DNA of 64,000 bases from Planctobacterium sp047947135 (GTDB lineage: Bacteria; Pseudomonadota; Gammaproteobacteria; Enterobacterales; Alteromonadaceae). Made by a program: the position numbers and the translations under genes. The stretch covers positions 2,108,001 through 2,172,000 of the forward strand of contig CP170457.1 of NCBI GenBank assembly GCA_047947135.1, written 5' to 3'. Shown one piece after another: positions 1-8,524 of the stretch. Below the pieces are notes generated by a model, which ran no database searches, was not told the DNA's origin, and was given only the letters and a program-made list of their open reading frames with translations. Each line of letters starts with the position of its first letter. Position 1 is the first letter of the stretch.

Positions 1-570
1 ACGGCATTTGATACCCGGCCGGTTGTGGCTGAGCAGGTGCGCTCCCTCGGCGCAAAGTTTTTGGATATTGATTTGGGGGATACCGGACAAAATGAGCAGG
101 GTTATGCCAACGAGTTGACACCTGAGCAAGTGCAAAAACAAAAAGAAGGACAGCATCAGGCAATCGCAGAGGCTGATATTGTTATCACCACCGCGCAACT
201 ATTTGGCCGCAAGCCCCCCGTTATTGTTACTAAAGAAGATGTGGCTGCCATGCGTCCCGGAAGTGTTGTTGTGGATATGGCTGCTGAAAATGGCGGCAAT
301 GTTGACGGCTCCAAACCGGGGGAAATTGTTGACGTAGGCGGCGTGACCATCGTTGGATCTGGTAATTGGGCGAATCAGGTGCCGCGTGATGCAACCGACT
401 TATATGCCAATAATTTATTTAATCTATTGGATGACTACATAGATAACGAACAAGGTGTTTTTAATCTGGATTTATCTGATGACATTCTGGACGGCTGTGT
501 AGTCGTTCATGATGGCACGTTGCGCAATGACATGTTAGTCAATCATTACTCTAAACAGCAGGAGGCCTAA
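1..570 (+). CDS. pntA: NAD(P) transhydrogenase alpha-1 subunit, 3' part (cut by window edge)
   Basis: The reading frame is open from base 1 and ends at 570, so only the C-terminal ~189 residues are present and the true start lies outside the window. The protein is the soluble NAD(H)-binding domain I of the proton-translocating transhydrogenase, which couples hydride transfer between NADH and NADP+ to proton movement across the inner membrane. Visible family features are the VITTAQLFGRKPP stretch, the VVDMAAENGGN segment and the TIVGSGNWANQVP stretch. The stop is followed after 2 bases by the next subunit gene, preceded by AGGAGG, so the three genes are one operon. Alpha is split into two genes here, unlike the fused E. 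coli PntA. Confidence 0.93.
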   Translation, partial: TAFDTRPVVAEQVRSLGAKFLDIDLGDTGQNEQGYANELTPEQVQKQKEGQHQAIAEADIVITTAQLFGRKPPVIVTKEDVAAMRPGSVVVDMAAENGGNVDGSKPGEIVDVGGVTIVGSGNWANQVPRDATDLYANNLFNLLDDYIDNEQGVFNLDLSDDILDGCVVVHDGTLRNDMLVNHYSKQQEA

Positions 571-572
571 TT

Positions 573-866
573 ATGGAATTTATCTATCTCGCCTTTATTT
601 TGGTGTTAGCCGCATTTTTAGGTTTTGAGCTCATCCAAAAAGTACCCGCTACGTTGCACACGCCTTTGATGTCAGGTGCAAATGCAATATCCGGGGTTAC
701 GTTGATAGGTGCGCTGGTGGCCGCTGGAACTGAGATGAATACTCTGACGACCTGGTTGGGATTCGCTTCTGTAGTGTTTGCCACAATCAACGTGATTGGT
801 GGCTATATGGTCACCAATAGAATGTTATCAATGTTCAAATCTAAACAGAAAAACGCAGATAAGTAG
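573..866 (+). CDS. pntAB: NAD(P) transhydrogenase alpha-2 (membrane) subunit
   Basis: A 97-residue, very hydrophobic protein with about three membrane segments (residues ~2-20, 35-53, 60-80). It corresponds to the membrane part of transhydrogenase alpha, which forms the proton channel together with the membrane half of the beta subunit. The motif HTPLMSGANAISGV (residues ~28-41) is the family hallmark. It starts just after the pntA stop with an AGGAGG ribosome site at the pntA end, and pntB follows after 9 bases. The short length and the position between the two other subunits make the call secure. Confidence 0.93.
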   Translation: MEFIYLAFILVLAAFLGFELIQKVPATLHTPLMSGANAISGVTLIGALVAAGTEMNTLTTWLGFASVVFATINVIGGYMVTNRMLSMFKSKQKNADK

Positions 867-875
867 GAGGAGATT

Positions 876-2252
876 ATGTTAGATATCGTAACCATCGTGA
901 ATCTCGCCTACGTAGTGGCGGCAGTATTATTTATTTTCGGTTTAAAGTTATTGAGCCATCCATCCACGGCCAAAAAAGGTAATTTAGTCTCTGCACTGGG
1001 GATGTTCATTGCGGTAATTGTGACATTGATTCGTCAGGACATTATCAGTTACGAATATATTATTGGCGGTATAGTCCTGGGTGGGGCGATTGGGGCCTGG
1101 CTGGCAAAACGAGTCGAAATGACCGGGATGCCGGAACTGGTCTCATTGTTTAATGGTTTTGGTGGACTTGCCAGCCTGTTGCTTGGTTTAACCTCTTTAA
1201 CCGTTAATGAGCCATCGGGTCTTAACGAGGTCGTGAAAGCCATTGCCTATTTTTCAATCATTGTCGGCGGTGTTACATTCTCGGGTAGTTTGATTGCCTG
1301 GGGCAAGCTGGGCGGCAAATTGCCTTCGAGGGCTTTGATTTTCCCCGCACAACGATTTGTTACCAGTGGCGTTATTATTGCTCTGATCGCCCTCTGGGTT
1401 ATTGTGGCGATGGAGCCGGTAGACATGCAATGGTTATATATCGCCATTGGGTTAGCATTATTGTTTGGTATTCTGGCAACCATTCCTATCGGCGGTGCTG
1501 ACATGCCCGTAGTCATTTCATTGCTCAACAGTTATTCCGGTGTGGCGGCAACGGCTGCAGGTTTAGCTATCCAGAATAACATTCTTATCGTAGCGGGTTT
1601 ATTAGTTGGCGCCAGTGGTCTGATATTAACCCAGATTATGTGTAAAGCGATGAACCGTTCTTTAATGAATATTTTATTGAGTGGCTTCGCTAAGCCAATT
1701 GAGCAGGGGGAAAAAATTGAGGGTGAAATTAAGTCGTTGTCGGCAGAAGATGCTTACTATGTGCTTGAAGCCGCACAAAGTGTGGTGGTGATCCCCGGTT
1801 ATGGTATGGCGGTAGCACAGGCGCAACATGCGGTTAAAGAATTACAGGATTTAATGGAAAGCAAAGGTGCAGAAGTCGCTTATGCTATTCACCCAGTTGC
1901 TGGCCGTATGCCAGGTCACATGAATGTTTTGTTGGCAGAAGCCGATGTGCCTTACGAATTGCTTTATGAAATGGATGCGATTAATCCTCGCATGGAAACC
2001 TTTGATGTCGCCATCATCATTGGTGCCAATGACGTGGTTAATCCCGCGGCAAAAGAAATGAAAGGCAGCCCAATTTATGGTATGCCAATCATCGAAGCCC
2101 ACAGAGCCAGAAATGTGTTTGTGTTAAAACGCTCTGCATCTGCCGGCTTTGCGGGGGTCGACAACCCACTCTTCTTCAAAGATAACACCCGTATGGTGTT
2201 TGGTGATGCAAAAGACACTCTGAATACTATTATCCGAGAGTTCGAGAGCTAG
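876..2252 (+). CDS. pntB: NAD(P) transhydrogenase beta subunit
   Basis: 458 residues, normal for PntB. The N-terminal ~270 residues are membrane-spanning. The C-terminal ~180 residues form the NADP(H)-binding domain III, with the dinucleotide motif IPGYGMAVAQAQHAV at about residue 305-320, then GANDVVNPAA and KRSASAGFAGVDNPLF. With PntA and PntAB it forms the inner-membrane complex that makes NADPH at the expense of the proton gradient. A strong AGGAGG ribosome site precedes the ATG. It is the last gene of the operon, since a clear intrinsic terminator follows. Confidence 0.95.
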   Translation: MLDIVTIVNLAYVVAAVLFIFGLKLLSHPSTAKKGNLVSALGMFIAVIVTLIRQDIISYEYIIGGIVLGGAIGAWLAKRVEMTGMPELVSLFNGFGGLASLLLGLTSLTVNEPSGLNEVVKAIAYFSIIVGGVTFSGSLIAWGKLGGKLPSRALIFPAQRFVTSGVIIALIALWVIVAMEPVDMQWLYIAIGLALLFGILATIPIGGADMPVVISLLNSYSGVAATAAGLAIQNNILIVAGLLVGASGLILTQIMCKAMNRSLMNILLSGFAKPIEQGEKIEGEIKSLSAEDAYYVLEAAQSVVVIPGYGMAVAQAQHAVKELQDLMESKGAEVAYAIHPVAGRMPGHMNVLLAEADVPYELLYEMDAINPRMETFDVAIIIGANDVVNPAAKEMKGSPIYGMPIIEAHRARNVFVLKRSASAGFAGVDNPLFFKDNTRMVFGDAKDTLNTIIREFES

Positions 2253-2286
2253 TTTAGTGTAATGTAATCAGTTTAAAGTGATAAGT

Positions 2287-2314
2287 AAAAAGGTCAGTGT
2301 AAACTGACCTTTTT
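2287..2314 (+). terminator. Rho-independent terminator of the pnt operon
   Basis: A perfect 12-bp stem (AAAAAGGTCAGT at 2287-2298 with ACTGACCTTTTT at 2303-2314), a GTAA tetraloop and a run of five T. It lies 35 bases after the pntB stop. Confidence 0.9.
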
Positions 2315-2318
2315 ATTT

Positions 2319-2904
2319 TGGGATTTCGAGTATATTAAGGTACTAATTGCAGTCGTATAAGTCTGGAGTTTATTGTACTTGAGAAAAGAGATGACAAAAA
2401 TCCGTTGTTTTAGCGTCTTGAGTACTTTCAATCCCATCTAAAAGGATATAGCCAGTGCGGAGCTTTAACTATGAAGCTACAAACGCACCCATCAAGCTAT
2501 TAACTACGGGCGGTGCCCATTGTTCATCCACAATACTGCCAAACGCTTAGCCACACTATTGTCCCTGAAGCCAGCTAAATACTTCCAGACTTGCACTCGC
2601 AGGTGCAGTCTCCGCTTCATGAGACAGTTTATGTGGAAAGGTCTGCTATGCAGAAATCATGCAAGAGAATGTTAAAAAAAGGTGAGGAAAAGCGTTTTCA
2701 TGACTCAAGTTCCAGTGATCGTGCAATATATAAATAATCAGCATAGTTACGTTTCCACAATGATTCGAGCCATTGACATTAGAAATTGTTAGTGGTTTTG
2801 AATCTCCATTGCTAACTACCTTATGGTAAGGCAGGGAAGAAGCCTGAGTTTTGTTTGCAAGACAAGCGAAAGAGTCGCAGTTGTATAGCAAAAAACACAT
2901 CTTC
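2319..2904. other. Non-coding stretch, no convincing gene
   Basis: About 590 bases without a supported gene. The longest open frame (2646-2900, minus, 84 codons) has no ribosome site, no recognisable motif and an unnatural composition, so I do not call it. The stretch may hold decayed sequence or an untranslated RNA. I saw no tRNA-like or terminator-like structure inside it. Confidence 0.5.
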
Positions 2905-2983
2905 TACGAAGACCTTCGTTTTTCTTGTTGACAAGTACGATGAGTTTCGTATTTAATCTAACCTTTCTACGACGACTTTCGTA
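2905..2983 (+). promoter_or_regulatory. Promoter with three BlaI-type operators for the small lipoprotein gene
   Basis: Three copies of a 16-bp inverted repeat TACGAN-N4-TTCGTW lie at 2905-2920, 2936-2951 and 2968-2983. Their starts are 31 and 32 bp apart, close to three helical turns, so bound dimers would sit on one face of the DNA. A promoter is visible around the middle copy: TTGACA at 2928-2933 and TATTTA at 2950-2955 (16-bp spacer), so operator 2 fills the space between -35 and -10. The same box precedes the BlaI-like gene at 3419. BlaI/MecI repressors are known to bind short TACA/TGTA-type dyads; that this TACGA variant is bound by the local regulator is inference. Confidence 0.8.
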
Positions 2984-3087
2984 CAATTCAGCCGTTTTAT
3001 CTTAATAAGTTGTTCAACGAGCTTATAGAGTAGCTGGCGAAAGTTCTGAATACGGTTAACTAAACTCTATTTACTAAAGGAAAAAAC

Positions 3088-3273
3088 ATGAAAAAGCTTA
3101 GTCTTGTATTATTCGCAGCCTTACTTCTTGGTTTAGGTGGCTGTTCTTCAACCTCTGATGTAGCAAAAGCAGATGCGAAAGAAACTAACAAAAGTGCTTC
3201 AAAATCAAAGCGTTCTAAAAGCCGTGACACTTGTGATAGTCGCACCGGCTCACGACTTTCTAAAAAGTGTTAG
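3088..3273 (+). CDS. Small lipoprotein under BlaI-type operators
   Basis: 61 residues. The N-terminus is a lipoprotein signal with lipobox LGGC at residues 16-19 (lipidation at Cys19). It is followed by SS, which favours the outer membrane. The mature part is tiny, Lys/Ser-rich and basic, and ends in a loop-like segment CDSRTGSRLSKKC with cysteines at 49 and 61 that could form a disulfide in the periplasm. I do not recognise a named family. Three operators shared with the adjacent repressor gene overlap its promoter, so it is probably the main target of that repressor. A terminator follows, so it forms its own transcript. The TGSR motif also occurs at the C-terminus of the M56 protein encoded downstream. 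Confidence 0.8.
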   Translation: MKKLSLVLFAALLLGLGGCSSTSDVAKADAKETNKSASKSKRSKSRDTCDSRTGSRLSKKC

Positions 3274-3305
3274 CTAGCAACGCACCGTAACCTTCAATCT
3301 GTTTT

Positions 3306-3343
3306 AGCAGGAATCCTTTGGTGTGGGGGTTTCTGCTTTTTTC
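3306..3343 (+). terminator. Probable terminator of the lipoprotein gene
   Basis: AGCAGGAA at 3306-3313 pairs with TTTCTGCT at 3330-3337 (one G-T pair), followed by a T-rich run. The loop is long (16 nt), so it is less certain than the others. Confidence 0.6.
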
Positions 3344-3360
3344 TAATAGCGCTAAAAAAC

Positions 3361-3388
3361 TTGCATTCTACGATACTTTTCGTACGAT
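3361..3388 (+). promoter_or_regulatory. Autoregulatory promoter/operator of the BlaI-like gene
   Basis: TTGCAT (3361-3366) and TACGAT (3383-3388) form a promoter with a 16-bp spacer. The spacer and the start of the -10 box hold the operator TACGAT-ACTT-TTCGTA (3369-3384), the same 16-bp dyad as the three copies upstream of the lipoprotein gene. This is the expected layout for a repressor controlling its own operon. Confidence 0.78.
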
Positions 3389-3418
3389 TGATGGTAGAGG
3401 ATAAAAAAGGCGAAGACA

Positions 3419-3814
3419 ATGACTCGAAAAAATCTTTCGGGAGTCCCCACCAGTGCAGAGCTGAATCTGTTGAAAGTGCTTTGGTCTATCGAACCCTCAA
3501 CGGTTAAAGATGTGCATGAAAAAGTGAACGAGACTCAAAAAGTGGGCTACACCACCGTATTGAAGATGTTACAGATTATGCATGAAAAAGGTCTGGTCGC
3601 GCGAGATGAGTCCTGCAGGGCGCATATTTATACCTCTATCTATTCTGAGGAGCAAACTCAAAGTTCTATGGTGAAAGAAATGCTGAACAGAGCGTTTGGT
3701 GGCTCCAAGTCAAATTTGGTGTTACGTGCTTTGGGGGAGTCTCCTAGCGCTGATGAATTAGCCGAGATACGAGCGCTGCTCGACTCACTGGAAAGCGATA
3801 CTAAATTGGATTAA
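3419..3814 (+). CDS. BlaI/MecI/CopY-family transcriptional repressor
   Basis: 131 residues, the usual size of the family. The N-terminal winged helix is clear: TSAELNLLKVLW (residues ~11-22), VKDVHEKV, then the recognition-helix region YTTVLKMLQIMHEKGLV (~44-60). The C-terminal third is the helical dimerisation arm. In known systems such a repressor is cleaved by its BlaR1/MecR1 partner when the signal arrives, which frees the operators. The gene is 4 bases upstream of the M56 peptidase gene, so the two are cotranscribed. Family members respond to beta-lactams, copper or other signals; nothing here fixes which one. No other likely repressor for the four local operators is in sight. Confidence 0.9.
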   Translation: MTRKNLSGVPTSAELNLLKVLWSIEPSTVKDVHEKVNETQKVGYTTVLKMLQIMHEKGLVARDESCRAHIYTSIYSEEQTQSSMVKEMLNRAFGGSKSNLVLRALGESPSADELAEIRALLDSLESDTKLD

Positions 3815-3818
3815 ATCA

Positions 3819-5828
3819 ATGGATTGGTTAAACGTTATATTGAATACCTCAGTGATATTTGGCATGGCTGAAACCCTCCTGCATTTTACCTGGCAGGGAT
3901 GTGTGTTGGCTTCATTGCTATATTTTCTCTTGAAGAATATAGACTCTCGTCGTTCTGAAATGCGATATTGCGTATCCCTATTTATATTGTCGCTTTGCGC
4001 TATTGCTCCTGTTATTACCTTTTTTCTGGTGTATGAGTCGCAAACATCGTTGAGCAGTGTCAGTTTGCAGCAGGCAATAACGGAGATGTCTGAGACTGCT
4101 GCGCACGCAGGTTCCGCACTAATTAATTTCAATGATGCCAGTTCGTTGTTGTGGACGTTGTCTGCGACCGAGTTGAATCAAACTATAAGCCAGTTTCAGT
4201 TGCAATCAATATTACCATTGGTTGCAATCGTCTGGATGCTAGGTGTTGTGCTGCTAAGCGCCAGACTTATCTTGCAGGTGTTTAATGTTCACCAGTTGCC
4301 TCGTCAGGGAACTAGTGCTCCTGATGCACAATTGCAAACAATGTTTGAAAACCTGATAAAACAGTTGGGTGTGGCTCCGGTAACACGCTTATTGATTTCT
4401 TCCAAAGTCGATGTACCTATGGCGATAGGTTGGCTGAAGCCCGTTGTCTTGTTACCTACGGCTATCGTGGTTGGTTTGGCTCCGAATCAACTGGAAATGT
4501 TACTTGCACATGAACTGGCTCATGTCCGGAGACACGATTATGTCGTGAACTTTATCCAGACGCTTGTAGAAGTGATGCTGTTCTTCCATCCTGGAATTAA
4601 GTGGATATCTAAGCAGATACGGGCGGAAAGAGAAAACTGCTGTGATGATGTCGCAGTGTCTCATTGTGGTAGTGCAGTGGCATACGCAAAGGCCCTCACT
4701 GAAGCGGAGATGTCCAGATTTACAAATATTCCCGAACTGGCAATGGCTGCATCTGGCAGTGACCTCAAACAACGTGTTTTTAGGGTAGTAGGGCAAACCA
4801 ATTGTGCTCCCAGCACAACCAAACACAAATTTACCGGGCTGCTGGCGGCATTAGTGTCATTAACGGTGGTTGTTTCCGTATTTTCAATACCTGATGTGAC
4901 GGGTATGCCACATACGGACACCGGCAAAAACAAAGATGATATGTTGCTATTGATTGAGCCTTCAGTGCCAGCAGGTGAAGTTAGCAAGGCAAAACAAAAT
5001 AGCATAGAGTCTGCAAAAGCATCAACAGCCAAGCCGAGTGCGGTAGACGTCAATGTCATCCTTGCTTCTGAACAACAGGAAACAGGTGAAATATCGGCAT
5101 TGGGTGCAGACAAAAGTCAACTTCAGTCGAAGAATGCAGATGATGATATTGTTGAGAGTTCGCTATCAGACTCCCAGAACACTGATAAGCACATCACTGT
5201 ATCAAATAGCGCATTACCTACATCGGTTGATAACGGAAATGTGAGCGACATCAATGATTCCGCAAAAGAACCCGCGATGGTGGAATCTGAAACAGAGAAT
5301 AAATCGTTTAGCGAAAATGCTGTCGTTGCAGTAGAACAAACAGTGTCATCAAAGGGGCTTTCTCGTGACATGACGAGCAATCCCGATACCAACACTATAC
5401 CTAAAATAGAGTCGGACTCTGCCCTTGCGCTTAGAGTAGATAACATTATCGAGACTGAAATTGCTGAAATTCCGGTGCAAAAGCTAGCCACTAAACCACA
5501 ACCGTCCTTGAGAAAAGCACCGGTTTTGATCGAAAGTGCTCATCCTGATTACCCCCGCAGGGCACTTATGCGCAAACTGACCGCTGATGTTCGGGTTTCT
5601 TTTGTAGTGACTAGTCAAGGTCAAGTAACTGATATTGAATTTGATCAGGATACTCAACGTATCTTTCGAAGTTCCGTTCGCAGGGCATTGTCAAAGTGGC
5701 GTTTTGAAGCAGCAACTGAAAACGGTAAAAAAGTCCCAAGTAAAATGACCCGGGTATTTAGTTTTACTGATCCCGATCAGGATAGCCTGACGATGACCGG
5801 CTCACGTATAGTACGGCTGCACAATTAG
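3819..5828 (+). CDS. BlaR1-like M56 metallopeptidase with C-terminal TonB domain
   Basis: 669 residues. The N-terminal part holds several membrane helices (~1-40, 47-70, 128-150). The zinc-protease motif HELAH is at 231-235 and the second motif AERENCCDD at 269-277, both typical of peptidase family M56. A further membrane helix is near 340-360. A long Ser/Asp/Glu-rich linker (~370-550) follows, and the end (~575-650) matches a TonB C-terminal fold (AHPDYPRRALMRK ... ADVRVSFVVTSQGQV). The last residues are TGSRIVRLHN. There is no penicillin-binding sensor domain, so the ligand is unlikely to be a beta-lactam sensed as in BlaR1. Likely role (inference): inner-membrane sensor-protease that inactivates the upstream BlaI-like repressor, with the periplasmic TonB module contacting an envelope partner. 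Confidence 0.88.
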   Translation: MDWLNVILNTSVIFGMAETLLHFTWQGCVLASLLYFLLKNIDSRRSEMRYCVSLFILSLCAIAPVITFFLVYESQTSLSSVSLQQAITEMSETAAHAGSALINFNDASSLLWTLSATELNQTISQFQLQSILPLVAIVWMLGVVLLSARLILQVFNVHQLPRQGTSAPDAQLQTMFENLIKQLGVAPVTRLLISSKVDVPMAIGWLKPVVLLPTAIVVGLAPNQLEMLLAHELAHVRRHDYVVNFIQTLVEVMLFFHPGIKWISKQIRAERENCCDDVAVSHCGSAVAYAKALTEAEMSRFTNIPELAMAASGSDLKQRVFRVVGQTNCAPSTTKHKFTGLLAALVSLTVVVSVFSIPDVTGMPHTDTGKNKDDMLLLIEPSVPAGEVSKAKQNSIESAKASTAKPSAVDVNVILASEQQETGEISALGADKSQLQSKNADDDIVESSLSDSQNTDKHITVSNSALPTSVDNGNVSDINDSAKEPAMVESETENKSFSENAVVAVEQTVSSKGLSRDMTSNPDTNTIPKIESDSALALRVDNIIETEIAEIPVQKLATKPQPSLRKAPVLIESAHPDYPRRALMRKLTADVRVSFVVTSQGQVTDIEFDQDTQRIFRSSVRRALSKWRFEAATENGKKVPSKMTRVFSFTDPDQDSLTMTGSRIVRLHN

Positions 5829-6020
5829 GGCAACATTCTCTAATAAGTTTGATTTGTTGAATGCCTATTTGCCGTTAATGTTAGCGGAACCAGTAAAATT
5901 GTTTGAGTCGTTCTCAACAGATATTCCGTCATTGTTAAAACTGATGGGAGGCCGCTGTATTTCACGCTGATTTCACATCCTCCTTTTTAAACTGATTCCA
6001 CATAAAAAGAGGTGGAAGTC

Positions 6021-7118
6021 ATGTTAAAGAAGATTGTTATCACATCGGTTATTCTGGTTATTATTGCGGCTACGTCACTTTATGGTGGGAAACAGTGGCT
6101 CATAAGCCTGTTACCAGACAAAGCCCATTTCCTGGCATTACAAAAAACTCAGCCTGATGAATTACCTTACTTAACCAATAGATTACCTGCTAATCGCGGT
6201 AAAATTCTGGCTGTAGTCACCAGCGTTGATAGCTTTGGTGAAAACCGAACAACTGGTTATGAACACACTGAGCTGGCGCGTGCCTACTGGGTATTTGTCG
6301 CTAATGGGTTCGAAGTGGATATTGCCAGTCCTAATGGCGGTAAACCACCCGTGAAGCTCGACGGAGACGATATGGGGGCCTTCGATTATGCCTTTTTAAA
6401 TGACGGGGATATTCAACACAAAGTTGCACATTCTATACCTTTAGCAGATGTCGACCCCTTAGATTACGAGGCGGTTTACTATGTCGGCGGTAAAGGCACT
6501 ATGTTCGATTTTCCGTTCAATCAGGACATTAAGCGTATCACCAAAACTTTATACCAGAATGATAAAGTCATAAGTGCGGTTTGCCATGGTCCAGCGGCAT
6601 TGGTAAATGTGCAATTGGATAACGGTGAGATGCTGCTGTCGAACAAAAAGGTCAGCGGATTTACTAACGAAGAAGAGTTGCTGATTATTCCTGATGCAGC
6701 AGAGATTTTTCCGTTTCTTTTACAGGACAAGTTGATTGCCCAGGGGGCACAATTTCAGGCTGGTCCAGCTTATCTTAACCAGGTCAGTCAGGATGGCAAA
6801 ATCATTACTGGTCAAAATCCCTGGTCTGTCTGGAGCATGGCAGAGATGGTAGTGCGAGAACTAGGGTATGAGCCTGTTCCTCGCAAGAAAACACCGGAAG
6901 AGTACTCTGTTGGATTATTGCAGACATACCAGAAGTTTGGTTTAGAGGCGGCAAAAACACAATTGCATCAACATCCTGACTCGTATCAGCAATTACTCAT
7001 AGTGATGCATGGTGTGCTGGCGTTTATGCAGTTTGAAATAGGGAAAGGGATTGAGATTATTGGTCTCGCAGTTGAATTAAAAGAGCTGATTAGCGAAAAG
7101 AGTGGCGCAAAACGCTAA
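6021..7118 (+). CDS. Membrane-anchored DJ-1/PfpI family protein
   Basis: 365 residues from the ATG at 6021, chosen because GAGGTGG at 6009-6015 is a good ribosome site for it; a GTG at 6012 inside that site is less likely. An N-terminal hydrophobic helix (~5-24) acts as signal anchor, so the enzyme part should face the periplasm. Residues ~45-265 form a class I glutamine-amidotransferase/DJ-1 fold with nucleophile Cys188 in AVCHGPAAL and the YYVGGKGTMFDFP segment. The family includes the Hsp31-type glyoxalase/deglycase proteins. The C-terminal ~90 residues are an extension I do not recognise. The gene stands alone, with a minus-strand gene converging on it. Confidence 0.83.
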   Translation: MLKKIVITSVILVIIAATSLYGGKQWLISLLPDKAHFLALQKTQPDELPYLTNRLPANRGKILAVVTSVDSFGENRTTGYEHTELARAYWVFVANGFEVDIASPNGGKPPVKLDGDDMGAFDYAFLNDGDIQHKVAHSIPLADVDPLDYEAVYYVGGKGTMFDFPFNQDIKRITKTLYQNDKVISAVCHGPAALVNVQLDNGEMLLSNKKVSGFTNEEELLIIPDAAEIFPFLLQDKLIAQGAQFQAGPAYLNQVSQDGKIITGQNPWSVWSMAEMVVRELGYEPVPRKKTPEEYSVGLLQTYQKFGLEAAKTQLHQHPDSYQQLLIVMHGVLAFMQFEIGKGIEIIGLAVELKELISEKSGAKR

Positions 7119-7205
7119 AGTGCAAGAGATATCACTAATCATGTTCGGTGACTTTCTATTTGCAAGGGCATACGACAAGTTCTTCGAAAAATAGAGTATC
7201 AGAAA

Positions 7206-7237
7206 TGCGCGTTGCCTGTTTGTTACGACAACGCGCA
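7206..7237. terminator. Hairpin between convergent genes, possible shared terminator
   Basis: TGCGCGTTG (7206-7214) and CAACGCGCA (7229-7237) make a perfect 9-bp stem, followed on the plus strand by ATCGTTTTAG. It lies directly behind the minus-strand gene ending at 7244 and 88 bases after the DJ-1-like gene. Confidence 0.5.
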
Positions 7238-7243
7238 ATCGTT

Positions 7244-8239
7244 TTAGTTAAAAGAAGGAAGGAATCGATGTGTGGCTTGTGGCAGTATGCGAACCACATG
7301 TTGACGCGTCTGGTGCCAATAAGCGGAAAGTAACAATAAGCTGCCACCGATAAAGACTCCGGCAACTGCCAAGCCATAGCTAACAAAGCCAACGTTTTCT
7401 AATAGGTCACTTAGTGCATAAACTACATACACTAGAGCTGATGCCATGATAGCCCTCCTGTCTACGACAATCGAGACCAGCGCCAGCAGCAGATATAAAC
7501 CTAAAACCACAATCGCTGTTGAATAGCCGGTAATACCTGAGAACACACCCAGGCTGCTGAATATGGGATGTACAATCAGTGGGGCAGATAATAAATGCAA
7601 CCAAAAGGCGACATCAGAATTACGGGTGATTCTTTGAGGATCCTGGGTATCCCAAAACATCGCCATGATGAACGTCAGTGCACCTGCTGCCGCCATGTAG
7701 GGCTGATAATAAAACTGCATCATCGGGTACAGATTGACCAGCATGCCAAAGATACCTAAGATCAGAGCGACTACACCTGCGGCCAATGTGATAGGTACTC
7801 TAAATCGTTGCCAGTGAGCCCATGCACCTGCGATTGTCAATGCCGCAGCAGCGAAGAACTGTATTTCAGAGACCGGCTCAGAAACACTGATTGGGATGGC
7901 AAATAGCCCTGCTAGAAAACTTAGTAATAAACCTATCGCCGGCAAGGCCATGCGCTTTCTGCGCACAAATATTTCTGCTAACCCCCACGAACCAACAGCC
8001 AAGATAGTGCCACCCAGCACCGGTGTATATTCAAAACCCAGCCAGGCCACGGATGCCAGCAACAAGCCGCTGGCGATAATGACAAAAATATCATTAAAGC
8101 CACTCAGCAATCGAAAGTTCTCTTCATCCACTTGATGACTATTACGCGTTTCTACAATGAATTGCCGAAATTCTTGCACGCTGCCGCTACTAAAGATGCC
8201 TTTTGTAACAGCATTATCGAGTTCTTCATCTGAATACAT
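7244..8239 (-). CDS. Polytopic membrane protein, DUF4401/DUF2157-like (family uncertain)
   Basis: 331 residues from the ATG at 8239, preceded by GAGGAAA on the minus strand; an upstream in-frame ATG lacks a comparable site. A short charged N-terminus (MYSDEELDNAVTKGIFSSG, resembling the amino-terminal helical segment of DUF2157-type proteins) is followed by about ten hydrophobic helices from residue ~55 to ~315. There are no catalytic or transport motifs I can name. The gene stands alone, convergent with the DJ-1-like gene and divergent from the alpha-amylase. Family assignment is from general architecture only. Confidence 0.7.
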   Translation of the reverse strand: MYSDEELDNAVTKGIFSSGSVQEFRQFIVETRNSHQVDEENFRLLSGFNDIFVIIASGLLLASVAWLGFEYTPVLGGTILAVGSWGLAEIFVRRKRMALPAIGLLLSFLAGLFAIPISVSEPVSEIQFFAAAALTIAGAWAHWQRFRVPITLAAGVVALILGIFGMLVNLYPMMQFYYQPYMAAAGALTFIMAMFWDTQDPQRITRNSDVAFWLHLLSAPLIVHPIFSSLGVFSGITGYSTAIVVLGLYLLLALVSIVVDRRAIMASALVYVVYALSDLLENVGFVSYGLAVAGVFIGGSLLLLSAYWHQTRQHVVRILPQATHRFLPSFN

Positions 8240-8482
8240 GTTAATTTCCTCAAAGTAATTCATGGAAGCTAGCAAATTGCCTTTAGTTTAGCGGAGCAAA
8301 AGCGAGGCCAAAGTTGTTATTTCATAAATATCAGTAGCTTATAAAACAATCCCGCAACGAGTTAGTGAATTTCCCTACCTGAATTAGGGTATTTTGTGAA
8401 TAAGTGGTCAATCTGCCACGTTGCTTGTGTCTGTTAACAATTGCAACAGGTTTTTAACGAGTGATAAAGCGTTCAAATAGTA

Positions 8483-8524
8483 TGCATACGTATGTTTGGT
8501 GAATGCATAGCACTGCATACGTAT
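8483..8524 (+). promoter_or_regulatory. Two LacI-type operator-like repeats upstream of alpha-amylase
   Basis: The 11-mer TGCATACGTAT occurs at 8483-8493 and 8514-8524, 31 bp apart. The first copy extends to the perfect palindrome CATACGTATG with a central CG, a layout typical of LacI-family operators. The same 11-mer is found on the opposite strand at 28112-28122, ahead of the other amylolytic operon. Together with its position 85-125 bp before the amylase start, this points to a maltose/starch regulator; which protein binds is unknown, and none is encoded in the window. Confidence 0.65.

Noticed and set aside
2646..2900. 84-codon minus-strand frame
   Set aside because: No ribosome site, no motif, and it ends up against the operator cluster; likely chance or decayed sequence.
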